DNA of 64,000 nucleotides from Rhodoferax sp. WC2427 (GTDB lineage: Bacteria > Pseudomonadota > Gammaproteobacteria > Burkholderiales > Burkholderiaceae_C). Made by a program: the position numbers and the translations under genes. The notes beneath the pieces are model-generated. The model worked only from the letters and a program-made list of their open reading frames with translations, was not told the origin of the DNA and made no database searches. Below, piece by piece: positions 16,254 through 26,896 of the stretch (its first letter is position 1; each line of letters starts with the position of its first letter). The stretch is from contig NZ_CP162006.1 of assembly GCF_040822085.1 (NCBI RefSeq), positions 4,588,001 through 4,652,000 on the forward strand, given 5' to 3'.

Positions 16254-17747
16254 TTACTGGAACGCCACTTCGGCAAAACTGCGCAGCTTGCGGCTGTGCA
16301 ACTGGTTCATGCCCTGGGCACGCAGCAGCTCGATGGCGCGGATGCCGATGCGCAGGTGCTGGTCGACCCGCTCGCGGTAGAAATGGTTGGCCATGCCGGG
16401 CAGCTTGATCTCGCCGTGCAGCGGTTTGTCGCTGACGCACAGCAGCGTGCCGTAGGGCACCCGGAAGCGAAAGCCATTGGCGGCAATGGTGGCGCTTTCC
16501 ATGTCCAGCGCTACGGCGCGGCTCTGGCTGAAGCGGCGCTGCGGTTGGTTGTTAGGCAGCAGTTCCCAGTTGCGGTTGTCGGTACTGGCCACGGTGCCGG
16601 TGCGCATGATGCTTTTCAGCGCTGCACCCTGCACCTGGGTGACGTCGGCCACGGCCTGCTCCAGCGCCATCTGGATTTCGGCCAGCGCCGGAATCGGCAC
16701 CCACAGCGGCAGCTCTTCGTCCAGCACATGGTCTTCGCGCACGTAGCCGTGGGCCAGCACGTAGTCGCCCAGCTGCTGGGTGTTGCGCAGGCCTGCGCAG
16801 TGGCCCACCATGATCCAGGCATGTGGGCGCAGCACGGCGATGTGGTCGGTGATGTTCTTGGCATTGGCCGGGCCCACGCCGATGTTGACCATGGTGATGC
16901 CCGCACTGTCGGCGCGCACCAGGTGGTAGGCCGGCATTTGCGGCAGGCGCGGCGGGGCGGCCCCCAGGGCATCGCGCGCCTCGGCGGGCAGGCCCACGCG
17001 GCGGGTGATGACGTTGCCGGGTTCCACAAAGGCGCAGTACTCGCTGGTGGGGTCGGCCATGGCGGCGTGGCCCATGCGGACGAACTCGTCGATGTAGAAC
17101 TGGTAGTTGGTAAACAGCACGAAGTTCTGGAAATGGTCGGGCCCGGTGCCGGTGTAGTGGCGCAGGCGGTGCAGCGAATAGTCCACCCGGGGCGCGGTAA
17201 ACAGCGCCAGCGGCTGCGGGTCGCCGGGGCGCGGCTCGTAGGTGCCGTTGGCAATGCCGTCGTCCATGGCGCCCAGGTCGGGCAGGTCGAATACGTCGCG
17301 CATCAGCATGCGGCGCTCGGCATCCATGTGGCCTTCGACGTGGTCGTGCTCGGCAAACGAAAAGTGCACGGGAATCGGCAGCGCGCTGGTGCCGATTTCC
17401 AGCTCGACCTGGTGGTTTTGCAGCAGCAGGCGGAACTGCTCCAGCAGGTAGCCGTTGAACAGGTCGGGACGGGTCAGCGTGGTTTCGAACCGGCCGGGGC
17501 CGGCCACAAAACCATAGCTCAGGTGCGCGCCTTCCAGGTCGGCGGCGCGGGCCACCGTTTCGGTGTGCAGGCGTACAAACGGGTAGCAGGCCCGCACGTG
17601 GCCGGGCAGGGTTTCGCCCGCCACAAAGCGCTGCATGGCCAGGCGCAAATGCGCGATCTGCAGGTCGTAAATCAGGTGTACCTGGGCCAGCGCGGCAACC
17701 GGGTCGGTGAAACGGGTGGGGGCAATGAAGGCAGGTAGATAAGGCAT
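16254..17747 (-). CDS. amn: AMP nucleosidase
   Basis: 497 residues, close to E. coli Amn. It cleaves AMP to adenine and ribose 5-phosphate and regulates adenylate pools. The N-terminal regulatory domain covers about 1-180. The C-terminal catalytic nucleoside-phosphorylase-like domain contains TMVNIGVGPANAKNITDHIAV, MVGHCAGLRN, and VALDMESATIAANG, where the glutamate contacts the ribose. The ATG at 17747 lies four bases after the gor stop, so the two genes form an operon. Confidence 0.93.
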   Translation of the reverse strand: MPYLPAFIAPTRFTDPVAALAQVHLIYDLQIAHLRLAMQRFVAGETLPGHVRACYPFVRLHTETVARAADLEGAHLSYGFVAGPGRFETTLTRPDLFNGYLLEQFRLLLQNHQVELEIGTSALPIPVHFSFAEHDHVEGHMDAERRMLMRDVFDLPDLGAMDDGIANGTYEPRPGDPQPLALFTAPRVDYSLHRLRHYTGTGPDHFQNFVLFTNYQFYIDEFVRMGHAAMADPTSEYCAFVEPGNVITRRVGLPAEARDALGAAPPRLPQMPAYHLVRADSAGITMVNIGVGPANAKNITDHIAVLRPHAWIMVGHCAGLRNTQQLGDYVLAHGYVREDHVLDEELPLWVPIPALAEIQMALEQAVADVTQVQGAALKSIMRTGTVASTDNRNWELLPNNQPQRRFSQSRAVALDMESATIAANGFRFRVPYGTLLCVSDKPLHGEIKLPGMANHFYRERVDQHLRIGIRAIELLRAQGMNQLHSRKLRSFAEVAFQ

Positions 17748-17751
17748 GGAC

Positions 17752-19119
17752 CTATTGTGCAGTGGGTTCACGCATGGTGACGAATTCTTCGGCTGCCGTG
17801 GGGTGGATGCCGATGGTGCTGTCAAACACCGCCTTGGTGGCCCCGGCCTTCATGGCCACGGCAAAGCCTTGCACGATCTCGCCCGCGTCGGCACCCACCA
17901 TGTGCAGCCCGACCACACGGTCGGTGGCATCGTCCACCACCAGCTTCATCAGCGTGCGCTCGGTACTGCCGCTCAGCGTATGGCGCAGGGCCTTGAATTC
18001 GCTGCGGTAGATGCTGACCTGGCCAAACCGCTCGCGCGCCGCCGCTTCCGACAGGCCCACGGTGCCGATGTTGGGGTGGGTAAACACCGCCGTGGGGATG
18101 AGCTCGTAATCCATCTGCCGCGCAGCCTTGCCGGGTTTGGGGCCGAGCAAATGGTCGACCAGCACCATCGCCTCGCCCAGCGCCACCGGAGTGAGCTGGA
18201 TGCGGGCGGTCACGTCGCCCAGCGCGTAGATGCTGGGCACCGAGGTCTGGTAGTGGGCGTTGACCTCAATGGCCCCGTCTTTGCCCTGCGCCACGCCCGC
18301 CGCCTCCAGGCCCAGGCCCTGCACATTCGGCACCCGGCCAATTGCGTACAGCACCTGGTCCACCGTGAGGGTCTCACCGCCGACCAGCCGTACTTCCAGC
18401 CCGGCAGGCGTGTGCAGGATGCTGGCCACGTCGGATTCCAGCCGCAGATCGACCCCGGCCTTGCGCACTTCCTGGGCCAGAAAATGGCGCACGTCGTCGT
18501 CAAAGCCGCGCAGCACCTGCGTGCCCCGGTAGACCTGGGTGACCTGGGACCCCAGGCCGTTGAAGATAGAGGCAAATTCGCAGGCGATATAGCCCCCTCC
18601 CACCACCAGCAGGCGCTTTGGGAAGGGGTCCAGGTCGAACATTGCGTCCGACACCACCGCGTGCTCGCCCCCCGGAATGCCGGGCACGGTAGGGGTGCCG
18701 CCAGTGGCCAGCAGGATGTTTTCGGCGGTGTACGTTTGCCCGCCCACCTGCACCGTGTGCGCGTCCACCAAGGTGGCCCAGCCGGGGATGAGTTGCACGC
18801 CCGCGCCCACCAGCAGCTGGCGGTAGATGCCATTGAGCCGGGTGATCTCGGTGGCGCGGTTGGCCTTGAGCCGCGCCCAGTCAAACGTGGGGTGCGCCAC
18901 CTGCCAGCCAAAGCCGGCAGCCTCTTCAAAGGCCTCGGCATAGCCCGCCGCAAAGCTGTAGAGCTTTTTGGGAATGCAGCCCACGTTCACGCAGGTGCCG
19001 CCCAGGGCCCCCACCTCGGCCAGCGCCACCCGGGCACCGCGCTGGGCCGCCATGCGGGCGGCGCGCACGCCACCACTGCCGCCACCTACCACCAAAAGAT
19101 CCAACTGGAACGAAGACAT
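17752..19119 (-). CDS. gor: Glutathione-disulfide reductase
   Basis: 455 residues of the class I pyridine nucleotide-disulfide oxidoreductases. It reduces GSSG with NADPH in the cytosol. The FAD motif is VVGGGSGGVRAAR, the redox pair C43/C48 is in GGTCVNVGCIPKK, the NADPH-binding motif is LLVVGGGYIACEFA, and the C-terminal catalytic HPTAAEE (His-Glu) is complete. GDVT marks the second FAD site. The ATG at 19119 gives the standard N-terminus. It is first in an operon with amn. Confidence 0.95.
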   Translation of the reverse strand: MSSFQLDLLVVGGGSGGVRAARMAAQRGARVALAEVGALGGTCVNVGCIPKKLYSFAAGYAEAFEEAAGFGWQVAHPTFDWARLKANRATEITRLNGIYRQLLVGAGVQLIPGWATLVDAHTVQVGGQTYTAENILLATGGTPTVPGIPGGEHAVVSDAMFDLDPFPKRLLVVGGGYIACEFASIFNGLGSQVTQVYRGTQVLRGFDDDVRHFLAQEVRKAGVDLRLESDVASILHTPAGLEVRLVGGETLTVDQVLYAIGRVPNVQGLGLEAAGVAQGKDGAIEVNAHYQTSVPSIYALGDVTARIQLTPVALGEAMVLVDHLLGPKPGKAARQMDYELIPTAVFTHPNIGTVGLSEAAARERFGQVSIYRSEFKALRHTLSGSTERTLMKLVVDDATDRVVGLHMVGADAGEIVQGFAVAMKAGATKAVFDSTIGIHPTAAEEFVTMREPTAQ

Positions 19120-19158
19120 AGAAGTTTCCTTTACGGTGAACAGGGCATTCACCCATCT

Positions 19159-19190
19159 TATGCGCTATTAAATATATAGCTCCTGCCGCA
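19159..19190 (+). repeat. Palindromic repeat, copy 5 (partial)
   Basis: Only the first hairpin is clear (GCTATTAAATATATAGCTC), followed by a diverged remainder. It lies between gor and the divergent FKBP gene. Confidence 0.45.
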
Positions 19191-19291
19191 CACGGTAACT
19201 GCGCCATCCCCCTTTTTGGGGACGCTGCCGCAAAGACCCCACCAGAAACCGCAATAATGGAAGGAATCCAATCCCATCCCGAAAGTCTTCC

Positions 19292-19729
19292 GTGAAATTT
19301 GCCCTGACCACCGCCGCGTTCTGCCTGCTTGCCTCTACCGCATCCTGGGCCCAAACCAATGACGCAGCCACGGCCGCCAAAGAGCCCGGTGCCACCGTCA
19401 CCCCCAGCGGCTTGGTGTACCGCTCCCTGAAAGACGGCACCGGTGCCAGCCCCAGTGCCACGGACAAGGTCAAGGTGCACTACCGCGGCACCTTCCTCGA
19501 CGGCAAGGAGTTCGACAGCTCGTACAAACGCAACGAACCGATCGAGTTCCCGCTAAACGGCGTGATCAAGTGCTGGACCGAAGGCGTGCAGAAAATGAAG
19601 GTCGGCGGCAAGGCCAAACTCACCTGCCCCCCGGCCATCGCCTATGGCGAACGCGGCGCGGGCGGCGTAATTCCGGCCAATGCGACCCTGCAGTTCGAAG
19701 TGGAACTGCTGGGCATCAACGGTAAATAG
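19292..19729 (+). CDS. Exported FKBP-type peptidyl-prolyl cis-trans isomerase
   Basis: 145 residues with a signal peptide (cleavage after SWA near residue 20), so it acts in the periplasm on folding proteins. The FKBP domain fills residues 38-143: KVKVHYRGTFLDGKEFDSS, then FPLNGVIKCWTEGVQKMKVG and IAYGERGAGGVIPANATLQF. The family isoleucine/tryptophan core is kept, and the two cysteines near 94 and 112 are unusual extras. The start is GTG at 19292. Confidence 0.92.
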   Translation: MKFALTTAAFCLLASTASWAQTNDAATAAKEPGATVTPSGLVYRSLKDGTGASPSATDKVKVHYRGTFLDGKEFDSSYKRNEPIEFPLNGVIKCWTEGVQKMKVGGKAKLTCPPAIAYGERGAGGVIPANATLQFEVELLGINGK

Positions 19730-19757
19730 TTTCTCTACACGCATTTCTGGACTTCCC

Positions 19758-20672
19758 ATGGCACCGAACCGACCCAGCGCTTCCAACTTTGGAGCGTCCA
19801 ATTTCTCGACTTCCCAAACGGGGGAGCTGTCCAGCTTTGGCAGCCGGAGCCCCAGTGCGGCGCACGACCAGATCGCCTTCATTGGCGGCGGCAACATGGC
19901 CAGCGCCATCATTGGCGGGCTGGTCAAAAAAGGCGTGCCCGCCAACCGCATTGTGGTGGTGGAGCCCTGGGCCGACGCGCGCGCCAAGCTGCTGGCCGAC
20001 TTTGCCATTACCGCCCAGGAAATGCCCGGCCCGGCCCTGGACCAGGCCCGCACCGTGGTGTGGGCCGTGAAGCCGCAGATGTTCAAGGACGCGGCACTGC
20101 AATCCCGCTTCCACACCAAGAACGCGCTGCACCTGAGCGTGGCCGCGGGCATCCGCAGCGACAGCATCGCCCACTGGCTGGGCACCGACCGCATCGTGCG
20201 CGCCATGCCCAACACCCCGGCACTGATCGGCAAAGGCATGACGGCCCTGTACGCCCGGCCCGCCGTGTCGGAAGCCGACCGCAAGCTGATCGACAAAGTG
20301 CTGGCCGCCACCGGCGAAACCCTCTGGGTGGGCGAAGAAGTGCAGCTGGATGCCGTAACGGCCTTGTCCGGCTCCGGCCCGGCCTATGTGTTCTTGTTCA
20401 TCGAAGCCATGACCCAGGCCGGTGCCGACATGGGCCTGAGCCGCGACCAGGCGCACAAGCTGGCGGTGGGCACGTTTGTGGGCGCATCCGCCCTGGCCCG
20501 CCAGTCCAAAGAGCCGCCCGAAATTTTGCGCCAGCGCGTCACCTCCAAAGGCGGCACCACCTTTGCTGCGATCACCTCGATGGAGCAGGACGGCATCAAG
20601 AACATCATCATGCGTGCCGTGCACGCCGCCAAGCACCGCGCCCGCGAACTCGGCGACGAATTTGGAGACTGA
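19758..20672 (+). CDS. proC: Pyrroline-5-carboxylate reductase
   Basis: 304 residues. It performs the last step of proline synthesis, reducing pyrroline-5-carboxylate with NAD(P)H. The Rossmann motif IAFIGGGNMASAIIGGL begins only at about residue 39, so the protein has a non-conserved serine-rich N-terminal extension (with a repeated SNFGASNFS pattern) absent from typical 270-residue ProC. VRAMPNTPALIGKGMT, ALSGSGPAYVFLFIEAM and the GGTTFAAI region complete the active site. The start may really be further downstream, but no ATG is available just before the Rossmann strand. It follows the FKBP gene by 28 bases. Confidence 0.93.
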   Translation: MAPNRPSASNFGASNFSTSQTGELSSFGSRSPSAAHDQIAFIGGGNMASAIIGGLVKKGVPANRIVVVEPWADARAKLLADFAITAQEMPGPALDQARTVVWAVKPQMFKDAALQSRFHTKNALHLSVAAGIRSDSIAHWLGTDRIVRAMPNTPALIGKGMTALYARPAVSEADRKLIDKVLAATGETLWVGEEVQLDAVTALSGSGPAYVFLFIEAMTQAGADMGLSRDQAHKLAVGTFVGASALARQSKEPPEILRQRVTSKGGTTFAAITSMEQDGIKNIIMRAVHAAKHRARELGDEFGD

Positions 20673-20679
20673 AGGCAAA

Positions 20680-20708
20680 AACCCCCGGGCGGCGACGCTG
20701 CGGGGGTT
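20680..20708 (+). terminator. Hairpin after proC
   Basis: AACCCCCG and CGGGGGTT arms flank a 13-base loop directly after the proC stop. The following sequence is only weakly T-rich, so termination is probable, not certain. Confidence 0.5.
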
Positions 20709-20720
20709 CATGATTCGAGG

Positions 20721-20788
20721 TCTTTAAGCCTTTTGGGCCTCTAGCGCTGATGGAATGGGCGAGAGCAGCTACTTAAAGCATAGCACCC
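20721..20788 (-). repeat. Palindromic repeat, copy 6
   Basis: Reverse copy with GGCCTCTAGCGCTGATGG, GAGAGCAGCTACTTAAAGC in the convergent gap between proC and fdhA. Confidence 0.7.
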
Positions 20789-20801
20789 GCCATTTTAAGA
20801 A

Positions 20802-22001
20802 CTACGCCGTGGCCAGTTGCCCGTGCGGGTCAATGACAAACTTCTTCGGCACGCCAGCATCGAACTCGGCGTAGCCGGTGGGGGCCTGGTCCAGGGTAAT
20901 GACCTGCACACCCACGATGTCGGCGATGTGGATGCGGTCCCACAAAATCGCCTGCATCAGCGCCCGGTTGTACTTCATCACCGGGGTCTGGCCGGTGTGG
21001 AAGCTGTGCGACTTGGCCCAGCCCAGGCCGAAGCGCAGGCTCAAAGCGCCGCTCTTGGCGGCCTTGTCCACACCACCTGGATCGTCCGTCACGTACAGAC
21101 CGGGGATGCCGATCTTGCCCGCGGCGCGGGTGATTTCCATCAGCGAATTCAGCACGGTGGCAGGGGCTTCGCCTTGCGAACCGGCGTGTCCATGGCCCCG
21201 GGCTTCGAAGCCGACGGCATCGATGGCGCTATCGACCTCGGGCGTGCCCAGGATGGCGGCGATCTGGTCGGCCAGCGTCACGTCTTGCGACAGGTCCACC
21301 GTCTCGAAGCCCACCTTGCGCGCATGCGCCAGGCGCACCGGGTTCACGTCGCCCACGATGACCACCGCCGCACCCAGCAGGCGCGCCGAGGCGGCTGCCG
21401 CCAGGCCGACCGGGCCGGCACCGGCCACGTACACCGTGCTGCCCGGGCCGACCCCGGCGGTCACTGCGCCGTGGTAGCCGGTGGGCAGGATGTCGGACAG
21501 GCAGGTCAGGTCGCGGATTTTTTCCATCGCGCGGTCGCGGTCAGGGAACTTCAGCAGATTGAAATCGGCGTACGGCACCATCACAAACTCGGCCTGGCCG
21601 CCGATCCAGCCGCCCATGTCCACATAGCCGTAGGCACCGCCTGCGCGCGAGGGGTTGACGTTCAGGCACACGCCGGTGTGCTGCTCCTTGCAGGTGCGGC
21701 AGCGGCCACAGGCCACATTGAAGGGCACGGAGACGATGTCACCCTTTTTGAGGGTCTCTACATCGCGGCCCAGTTCCACAATTTCACCCGTGATTTCATG
21801 GCCCAGCACCAGGCCGGACTGGGCGGTGGTGCGGCCGCGCACCATGTGCTGGTCGGAGCCGCAGATGTTGGTGGTCAGCACGCGCAGAATCACGCCGTGC
21901 TCTGCCGCCTGGCCCAGCGGGTTGAGGAGTTTGGGGAACGGGATGGATTGCACCTCGACGTGGCCCTGGCCTACGTATACGACACCTCGGTTGCTTGACA
22001 T
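20802..22001 (-). CDS. fdhA: Glutathione-independent formaldehyde dehydrogenase
   Basis: 399 residues, essentially the length of Pseudomonas putida PFDH. This zinc alcohol dehydrogenase family enzyme oxidises formaldehyde to formate with tightly bound NAD+ and can dismutate aldehydes. The catalytic zinc ligands are C47 ([15 protein letters not shown]) and H68 (GHE). Structural zinc cysteines are at 98, 101, 104 and 112 ([16 protein letters not shown]). The PFDH-specific insert with [19 protein letters not shown] and the nucleotide motif [12 protein letters not shown] are present. The ATG at 22001 gives the family N-terminus. It is divergent from macA. Confidence 0.9.
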   Translation of the reverse strand: MSSNRGVVYVGQGHVEVQSIPFPKLLNPLGQAAEHGVILRVLTTNICGSDQHMVRGRTTAQSGLVLGHEITGEIVELGRDVETLKKGDIVSVPFNVACGRCRTCKEQHTGVCLNVNPSRAGGAYGYVDMGGWIGGQAEFVMVPYADFNLLKFPDRDRAMEKIRDLTCLSDILPTGYHGAVTAGVGPGSTVYVAGAGPVGLAAAASARLLGAAVVIVGDVNPVRLAHARKVGFETVDLSQDVTLADQIAAILGTPEVDSAIDAVGFEARGHGHAGSQGEAPATVLNSLMEITRAAGKIGIPGLYVTDDPGGVDKAAKSGALSLRFGLGWAKSHSFHTGQTPVMKYNRALMQAILWDRIHIADIVGVQVITLDQAPTGYAEFDAGVPKKFVIDPHGQLATA

Positions 22002-22262
22002 GGGTTTTGTCTCCTTGTTTGCCAATGGAATGTGGGGGACTTGCGCAGCTCCTCACGAGGGGCCAGCAAGCCAGCATCTTGGAACAAGATCGACGCGGCA
22101 CTGGTCAAATTGCGACACCGTTCTGTATTTGCCGACCGGGTGCGGGTAAGCACTTAGGCCACCCAGCTTTACAAGGGCTTTGCCGCGCTGCTATTCCCGC
22201 GACCGGTGGCTTATGTAAAGTGGGCACTGGCTTTTTTTCCAGCATCCCTTCTCCACCACCCC

Positions 22263-23462
22263 ATGCCCAAGCACAAAATTCTGCGTTATGCCCTCCTGGC
22301 CCTGGCCCTGCTGGTGGTGGCCGTCGCCACCAAGCTGCTGTTTTTCCCCGCCGCCAAAAAGCCCGACTTTGTGACTGCCACCGCCGCCCTGGCCGATCTG
22401 GAGCAGGCGGTACTGGCCACCGGCACGGTACAGGCCTTCAAGCAGGTGAGCGTGGGCGCGCAGGCTTCCGGGCAGATCAAGTCACTCAAGGTGGCGCTGG
22501 GCGATACCGTCAAAAAAGGCCAGTTGGTGGCAGAAATCGACTCGCTCACCCAGCAAAACAACCTGCGCACCACCGAGGCCGCGCTGGCCAACGTGCAGGC
22601 CCAGTTGCTGGTGCAGAAAGCCACGCTCAAACAGGCCGAACTGACCTACCAGCGCGAGAAAACCCTGCTGGCCGCCGATGCCAGCGCCCGCGCCACCTTC
22701 GAAGCCGCCGATGCCGCCCTGCAAACCGCCCGGGCCCAGGTCGGCGCGGCGCAGTCGCAGATCACCCAGGCCCAGATTGCCGTCAGCACCGCGCGGCTAA
22801 ACCTTGGCTACACGCAGATTCTGGCCCCCATCGACGGTGTGGTGGTGGCCCTGGTGGCGCAGGAGGGCCAGACGGTCAACGCCAACCAGAGCACGCCCAC
22901 CATCATCAAGCTGGCGCGGCTGGACACCATCACCGTGAAGGCGCAGATTTCCGAAGCCGACGTGGTGCGCGTCAAGCCGGGCCAAAAGGTCTACTTCACC
23001 ATCCTCGGCGCGCCCGACAAGCGCTACACCACCACCCTGCGCACGGTGGAGCCCGCGCCCGACTCCATCCTCACCGAAACCACCGCCGCCACCACCACCA
23101 CCAGTGCCAGCGCCATCTACTACAACGGCCTGCTCGACGTGCCCAACCCCGAGGGCCTGCTTCGGATTTCGATGACGGCGCAGGTCAACATCGTGCTCAG
23201 CGAAGCCAAGCAGGTGCTGAGCATCCCGTCGGCCGCGCTGGGCGAACGCGACCGCGAGGGCCGCAGCACCGTGCGGGTGGTAGACAGCGCGGGCCAGGCC
23301 ACGCCGCGCCGCGTCAAGGTGGGCCTGAACAACAACGTCAACGCCCAGATTCTGGACGGCCTGGCCGTGGGCGACCGCGTGGTGGTGGGCGAAGCGTCTG
23401 CCGCCAGTGCCACGGGCAGCAGCACGGGCAGCACCCGCATGCGCCCGCCCCCGGGGCTGTGA
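22263..23462 (+). CDS. macA: Periplasmic adaptor of a MacAB-type efflux system
   Basis: 399 residues: an N-terminal transmembrane anchor (about 7-26), a biotinyl-lipoyl-like half motif with [22 protein letters not shown], a long alpha-helical hairpin (about 105-185), the second lipoyl half ([17 protein letters not shown]) and beta-barrel and membrane-proximal domains. MacA links the inner membrane ATPase MacB to an outer membrane channel and stimulates its ATPase. An unusual threonine-rich loop ([13 protein letters not shown]) lies near residue 280. macB starts two bases after the stop. Confidence 0.9.
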   Translation: MPKHKILRYALLALALLVVAVATKLLFFPAAKKPDFVTATAALADLEQAVLATGTVQAFKQVSVGAQASGQIKSLKVALGDTVKKGQLVAEIDSLTQQNNLRTTEAALANVQAQLLVQKATLKQAELTYQREKTLLAADASARATFEAADAALQTARAQVGAAQSQITQAQIAVSTARLNLGYTQILAPIDGVVVALVAQEGQTVNANQSTPTIIKLARLDTITVKAQISEADVVRVKPGQKVYFTILGAPDKRYTTTLRTVEPAPDSILTETTAATTTTSASAIYYNGLLDVPNPEGLLRISMTAQVNIVLSEAKQVLSIPSAALGERDREGRSTVRVVDSAGQATPRRVKVGLNNNVNAQILDGLAVGDRVVVGEASAASATGSSTGSTRMRPPPGL

Positions 23463-23464
23463 GC

Positions 23465-25423
23465 ATGGACACCACCGCCGCCAGCCCGCTGCTGGAAATC
23501 ACCGCCCTGCGGCGCGAGTTCCCGGCAGGCGAGGAAACCATTGCCGTCCTGAAAGACGTGAACCTGCAGATCCGTGCGGGCGAGATGATCGCCATCGTCG
23601 GGGCCTCCGGCTCGGGCAAGTCCACGCTGATGAACATCCTGGGTTGCCTGGACCGGCCCACCACCGGCTCCTACCGCGTGGCCGGGCGTGAAACCGGCCA
23701 GCTGGATGCCGATGCGCTGGCCGAGCTGCGGCGCGAACACTTTGGCTTCATCTTCCAGCGCTACCACCTGCTGGGCGACCTGAGCGCGCTGGGCAATGTG
23801 GAAGTGCCCGCCATCTACGCAGGCAAAGACAGCGCCGCCCGCCACGAGCGCGCCGCCGCCCTGCTGGGCCGCCTGGGCATGGCCGACCGCATGCGCCACA
23901 AGCCCGGCCAGCTCTCCGGCGGCCAGCAGCAGCGGGTGAGCATTGCGCGCGCGCTGATGAACGGCGGCAGCGTGATCCTGGCGGATGAGCCCACCGGCGC
24001 GCTCGACAAGAACAGCGGTGCCGAGGTGATGAAGATCCTGCAGGAACTGCACGCCGAGGGCCACACCATCATTTTGGTGACGCACGACATGCAGGTGGCC
24101 GAACACGCCCAGCGCATCATCGAGATCAGCGACGGCGAGATCATTGCCGACCGCCAAACCCAGCCCCCCCGTGCCGCCCCCGCCTTGCCCGCGCCCCCTG
24201 CGGGCCACGCAGGCTGGGCGGCGGCCTGGGGCCGCTTCACCGAGGCCTTCCGCATGGCCGTGCTGGCCCTGCGCGCGCACCCGCTGCGCAGCTTTTTGAC
24301 CATGCTGGGCATCATCATTGGCATTGCCTCGGTGGTGTCGGTGGTGGCGCTGGGCGAGGGCTCGCGGCTGCAGGTGCTGAAGAACATCAGCTCCATCGGC
24401 ACCAACACCATCGAGGTTTTTTCCGGCACCGGCTTTGGCGACCAGCGCGCGGGCCGGGTGCGCACCCTGGTGCCGGCCGATGCCGACGCGCTGGCCCAGC
24501 AGGTGTACGTGGACAGCGTCACGCCCACCGTCTCCAGCTCGGCCACGCTGCGCTTTGGCAATGTGGCGGTGACCGGCAACATCAATGGCGTGGGCGAGCA
24601 GTACTTCCGCGTCAAGGGCGTGAAGCTGGCCCAGGGGCGCTTTTTCAATGCCGCCAGCATTGCCAATCTGGCGCAAGAGGTGGTGATCGACGACAACAGC
24701 CGCAAACAGCTGTTCCCCACCAACCCCAACCCGGTGGGCCAGGTGGTATTGCTGGGCAGCGTGCCGTTTCGAGTGGTGGGTGTGGCGCAGAAAAGCGAAT
24801 CCGGCTTTGGCAATGCCGAGGCCTTGAACGTCTACATCCCCTACACCGCCGCCATGCGCCGGGTGCTGGGCCAGGCCTACCTGCGCTCCATCACCGTGCG
24901 CGTCAGCGACGATGCCTCGTCCAAGGCCGCCGAGGCCGGGGTCACCCGCCTGCTCAAACAGCGCCACGGCGTGACGGACTTCTATGTGCTCAACACCGAC
25001 ACCATCCGCCAGACGATTGAAAGCACCACCCAGGTGCTGACCCTGCTGATCTCGGCCATCGCGCTGATCTCGCTGGTGGTGGGCGGCATCGGGGTGATGA
25101 ACATCATGCTGGTGTCGGTCACCGAGCGCACCGGCGAAATCGGCGTGCGCATGGCCGTGGGGGCGCGCCAGAGCGACATCCGCCAGCAGTTCCTGATCGA
25201 AGCCGTGCTGGTCTGCCTGGTGGGTGGGCTGCTGGGCATTGCCTTGTCGCTGGCCATCGGCTGGGGCTTCAGCCTGCTGGGCACCAGCTTCCAGATGGTC
25301 TATTCCACCAACTCCATGGTGGCGGCCTTTGCCTGCTCCACCCTGATCGGCGTGGTGTTTGGCTTCTTGCCCGCCCGCAACGCCGCCCAGCTCAACCCGG
25401 TCGAGGCCCTGGCCCGCGAATGA
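23465..25423 (+). CDS. macB: MacB-type ABC transporter, fused ATPase and permease
   Basis: 652 residues, the usual MacB length. The N-terminal ATPase (about 1-235) has Walker [10 protein letters not shown], the signature LSGGQQQR and Walker [13 protein letters not shown]. After a proline-rich linker, the membrane part has four helices with a large periplasmic domain between helices 1 and 2 and a C-terminal FtsX domain ([20 protein letters not shown]). MacB drives export of macrolides, lipopeptides, enterotoxins or protoporphyrin in other species; the substrate here is unknown. ATG at 23465 follows macA; the stop overlaps the next gene. Confidence 0.93.
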   Translation: MDTTAASPLLEITALRREFPAGEETIAVLKDVNLQIRAGEMIAIVGASGSGKSTLMNILGCLDRPTTGSYRVAGRETGQLDADALAELRREHFGFIFQRYHLLGDLSALGNVEVPAIYAGKDSAARHERAAALLGRLGMADRMRHKPGQLSGGQQQRVSIARALMNGGSVILADEPTGALDKNSGAEVMKILQELHAEGHTIILVTHDMQVAEHAQRIIEISDGEIIADRQTQPPRAAPALPAPPAGHAGWAAAWGRFTEAFRMAVLALRAHPLRSFLTMLGIIIGIASVVSVVALGEGSRLQVLKNISSIGTNTIEVFSGTGFGDQRAGRVRTLVPADADALAQQVYVDSVTPTVSSSATLRFGNVAVTGNINGVGEQYFRVKGVKLAQGRFFNAASIANLAQEVVIDDNSRKQLFPTNPNPVGQVVLLGSVPFRVVGVAQKSESGFGNAEALNVYIPYTAAMRRVLGQAYLRSITVRVSDDASSKAAEAGVTRLLKQRHGVTDFYVLNTDTIRQTIESTTQVLTLLISAIALISLVVGGIGVMNIMLVSVTERTGEIGVRMAVGARQSDIRQQFLIEAVLVCLVGGLLGIALSLAIGWGFSLLGTSFQMVYSTNSMVAAFACSTLIGVVFGFLPARNAAQLNPVEALARE

Positions 25424-26787
25424 TGTTTATGCTGCACTCCAAAACCACCCTGCTCTACGCGTTATTGCTCTCTGGCTGCGCCAGCCTGCAAACCCCGTAC
25501 ACCGCACCCGTCACCCAGGTGCCCGCGCAGTGGCAATACGCCAGCGCCACCACGGCCATGGGCAGCGACCCGTGGTGGACCCGCTTCAACGACCCGGTGC
25601 TCAACCAACTGGTCGAACAGGCCCTGCTGCGCAACAACAACCTGGCCGCCGCCACCATCCGGGTGCGCCAGGCCCAGTTGCAGGCCGGGCTGGCCGAAAA
25701 CCGGCCCAACTTCAGCGGCAGCCTCAACACCAGCGCCAGCCGCGCCCTGGAGGGCAACGCCAGCACCGCCCGCAGCAGCGGTGCCAGCCTGGGCGCAAGC
25801 TACGAGATCGACCTGTGGAACAAGCTGGGCAGCCAGCGCGACGTGGCCTTGTGGGAAGCCCGCGCCACCGAACAAGACCGGGCGGCGACCGCCCTGGCCC
25901 TGGTCGGCACCACGGCGCAGCTCTACTGGCAACTGGGCTACCTGCACCAGCGCCGGGCCGCCAACCAAAGCAACATTGCCAACGCCGAAAAAACCCTGCA
26001 GCTGGTGCAAGCCCAGGCCAATGCCGGGGCTGTGGGCGGGCTGGAGCTGGCCGAGGCCCGGCAAAGCCTGCTGGCCCTGCAGGCCAGCGACACCACCCTG
26101 CAGCAGCAGGCCGTGGCCGCCAGCACCGCGCTGGCACTGCTGTTCGACGCCACCCCCGGCAGCCCCCCGGCCCAGCCGCAGACCCTACCCCAAAGCCCGC
26201 TGCCCGAGGTGGCCGCTGGCCTGCCCGCCGAGCTGCTGGCCCGCCGCCCCGACCTGCGCGCCGCCGAGCTGCGCCTGCGCGAGAGCCACGCGACCATCGC
26301 CGCCACCCGCGCCAGCTACTACCCGGCCTTGACGCTGACCGGCGCACTCGGCACGTCCAGCACCTCGCTGCTGAACCTGCTGAGCAACCCCGTGGCCAGC
26401 CTGGGCCTGGGCCTCAGCCTGCCGTTTTTGAACCAGAAAGAGATGGACCTGAACATCCAGGTGGCCCAGGCGCAAAGCGAGGCGGCGGTGGTCAATTTCC
26501 GCCAGACCCTGTACACCGCGCTGGGCGATGTAGACAACGCCTTGTCCGCCCGCCAACAGTACCGCCAGCAAGCCGTGTTGCTGGCGCAGGTGCTGCAGGC
26601 CGCCACCGAGGCCGAGCGCCTGTACGAAGTGCGCTACCGCGCCGGTGCCGTGGCCCTGAAACCCTGGCTGGATGCCCAAACCGCCCGCCGCAACGCCGAG
26701 ATCGCCCTGGCCGAGAACCGCCTGAACCAGTTCAACAACCACGCCACCCTGGTGCTGGCGCTGGGCGGCGATGCGGTGATGCCATAG
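25420..26787 (+). CDS. Outer membrane factor lipoprotein (NodT/OprM family) of the MacAB operon
   Basis: 455 residues with a lipoprotein signal (LLLSGC, lipidated Cys20 from the first ATG). Two outer-efflux-protein repeats follow, with [19 protein letters not shown] at the start of the first and [17 protein letters not shown] at the second. It forms the trimeric outer membrane channel for MacAB. The ATG overlaps the macB stop (ATGATG), and a third ATG at 25429 is also possible. The order macA-macB-channel makes the operon a complete tripartite exporter. Confidence 0.9.
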   Translation: MMFMLHSKTTLLYALLLSGCASLQTPYTAPVTQVPAQWQYASATTAMGSDPWWTRFNDPVLNQLVEQALLRNNNLAAATIRVRQAQLQAGLAENRPNFSGSLNTSASRALEGNASTARSSGASLGASYEIDLWNKLGSQRDVALWEARATEQDRAATALALVGTTAQLYWQLGYLHQRRAANQSNIANAEKTLQLVQAQANAGAVGGLELAEARQSLLALQASDTTLQQQAVAASTALALLFDATPGSPPAQPQTLPQSPLPEVAAGLPAELLARRPDLRAAELRLRESHATIAATRASYYPALTLTGALGTSSTSLLNLLSNPVASLGLGLSLPFLNQKEMDLNIQVAQAQSEAAVVNFRQTLYTALGDVDNALSARQQYRQQAVLLAQVLQAATEAERLYEVRYRAGAVALKPWLDAQTARRNAEIALAENRLNQFNNHATLVLALGGDAVMP

Positions 26788-26795
26788 GGCTTGAG

Positions 26796-26866
26796 TGCTA
26801 TTGTTAACGTAGCTGCTCTCGCTTATATTTATTGGGTTAAAGCCGATTTTTTCTTGTAAATTAGAG
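26796..26866 (+). repeat. Palindromic repeat, copy 7
   Basis: Forward copy: TGCTATTGTTAACGTAGCTG, CTCGCTT, then GCC and a T-run. It follows the macAB operon. The second hairpin is degraded. Confidence 0.6.
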
Positions 26867-26896
26867 GGCGACCCCTGATTTTCAAGAAAGACAGCC

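Noticed and set aside
15264..17738. 824-codon plus-strand frame
   Set aside because: Antisense to the diguanylate cyclase and amn genes; composition is typical of a shadow frame.
21995..23464. Upstream extension of the macB reading frame
   Set aside because: This part overlaps macA in another frame and has shadow composition; macB proper starts at 23465.
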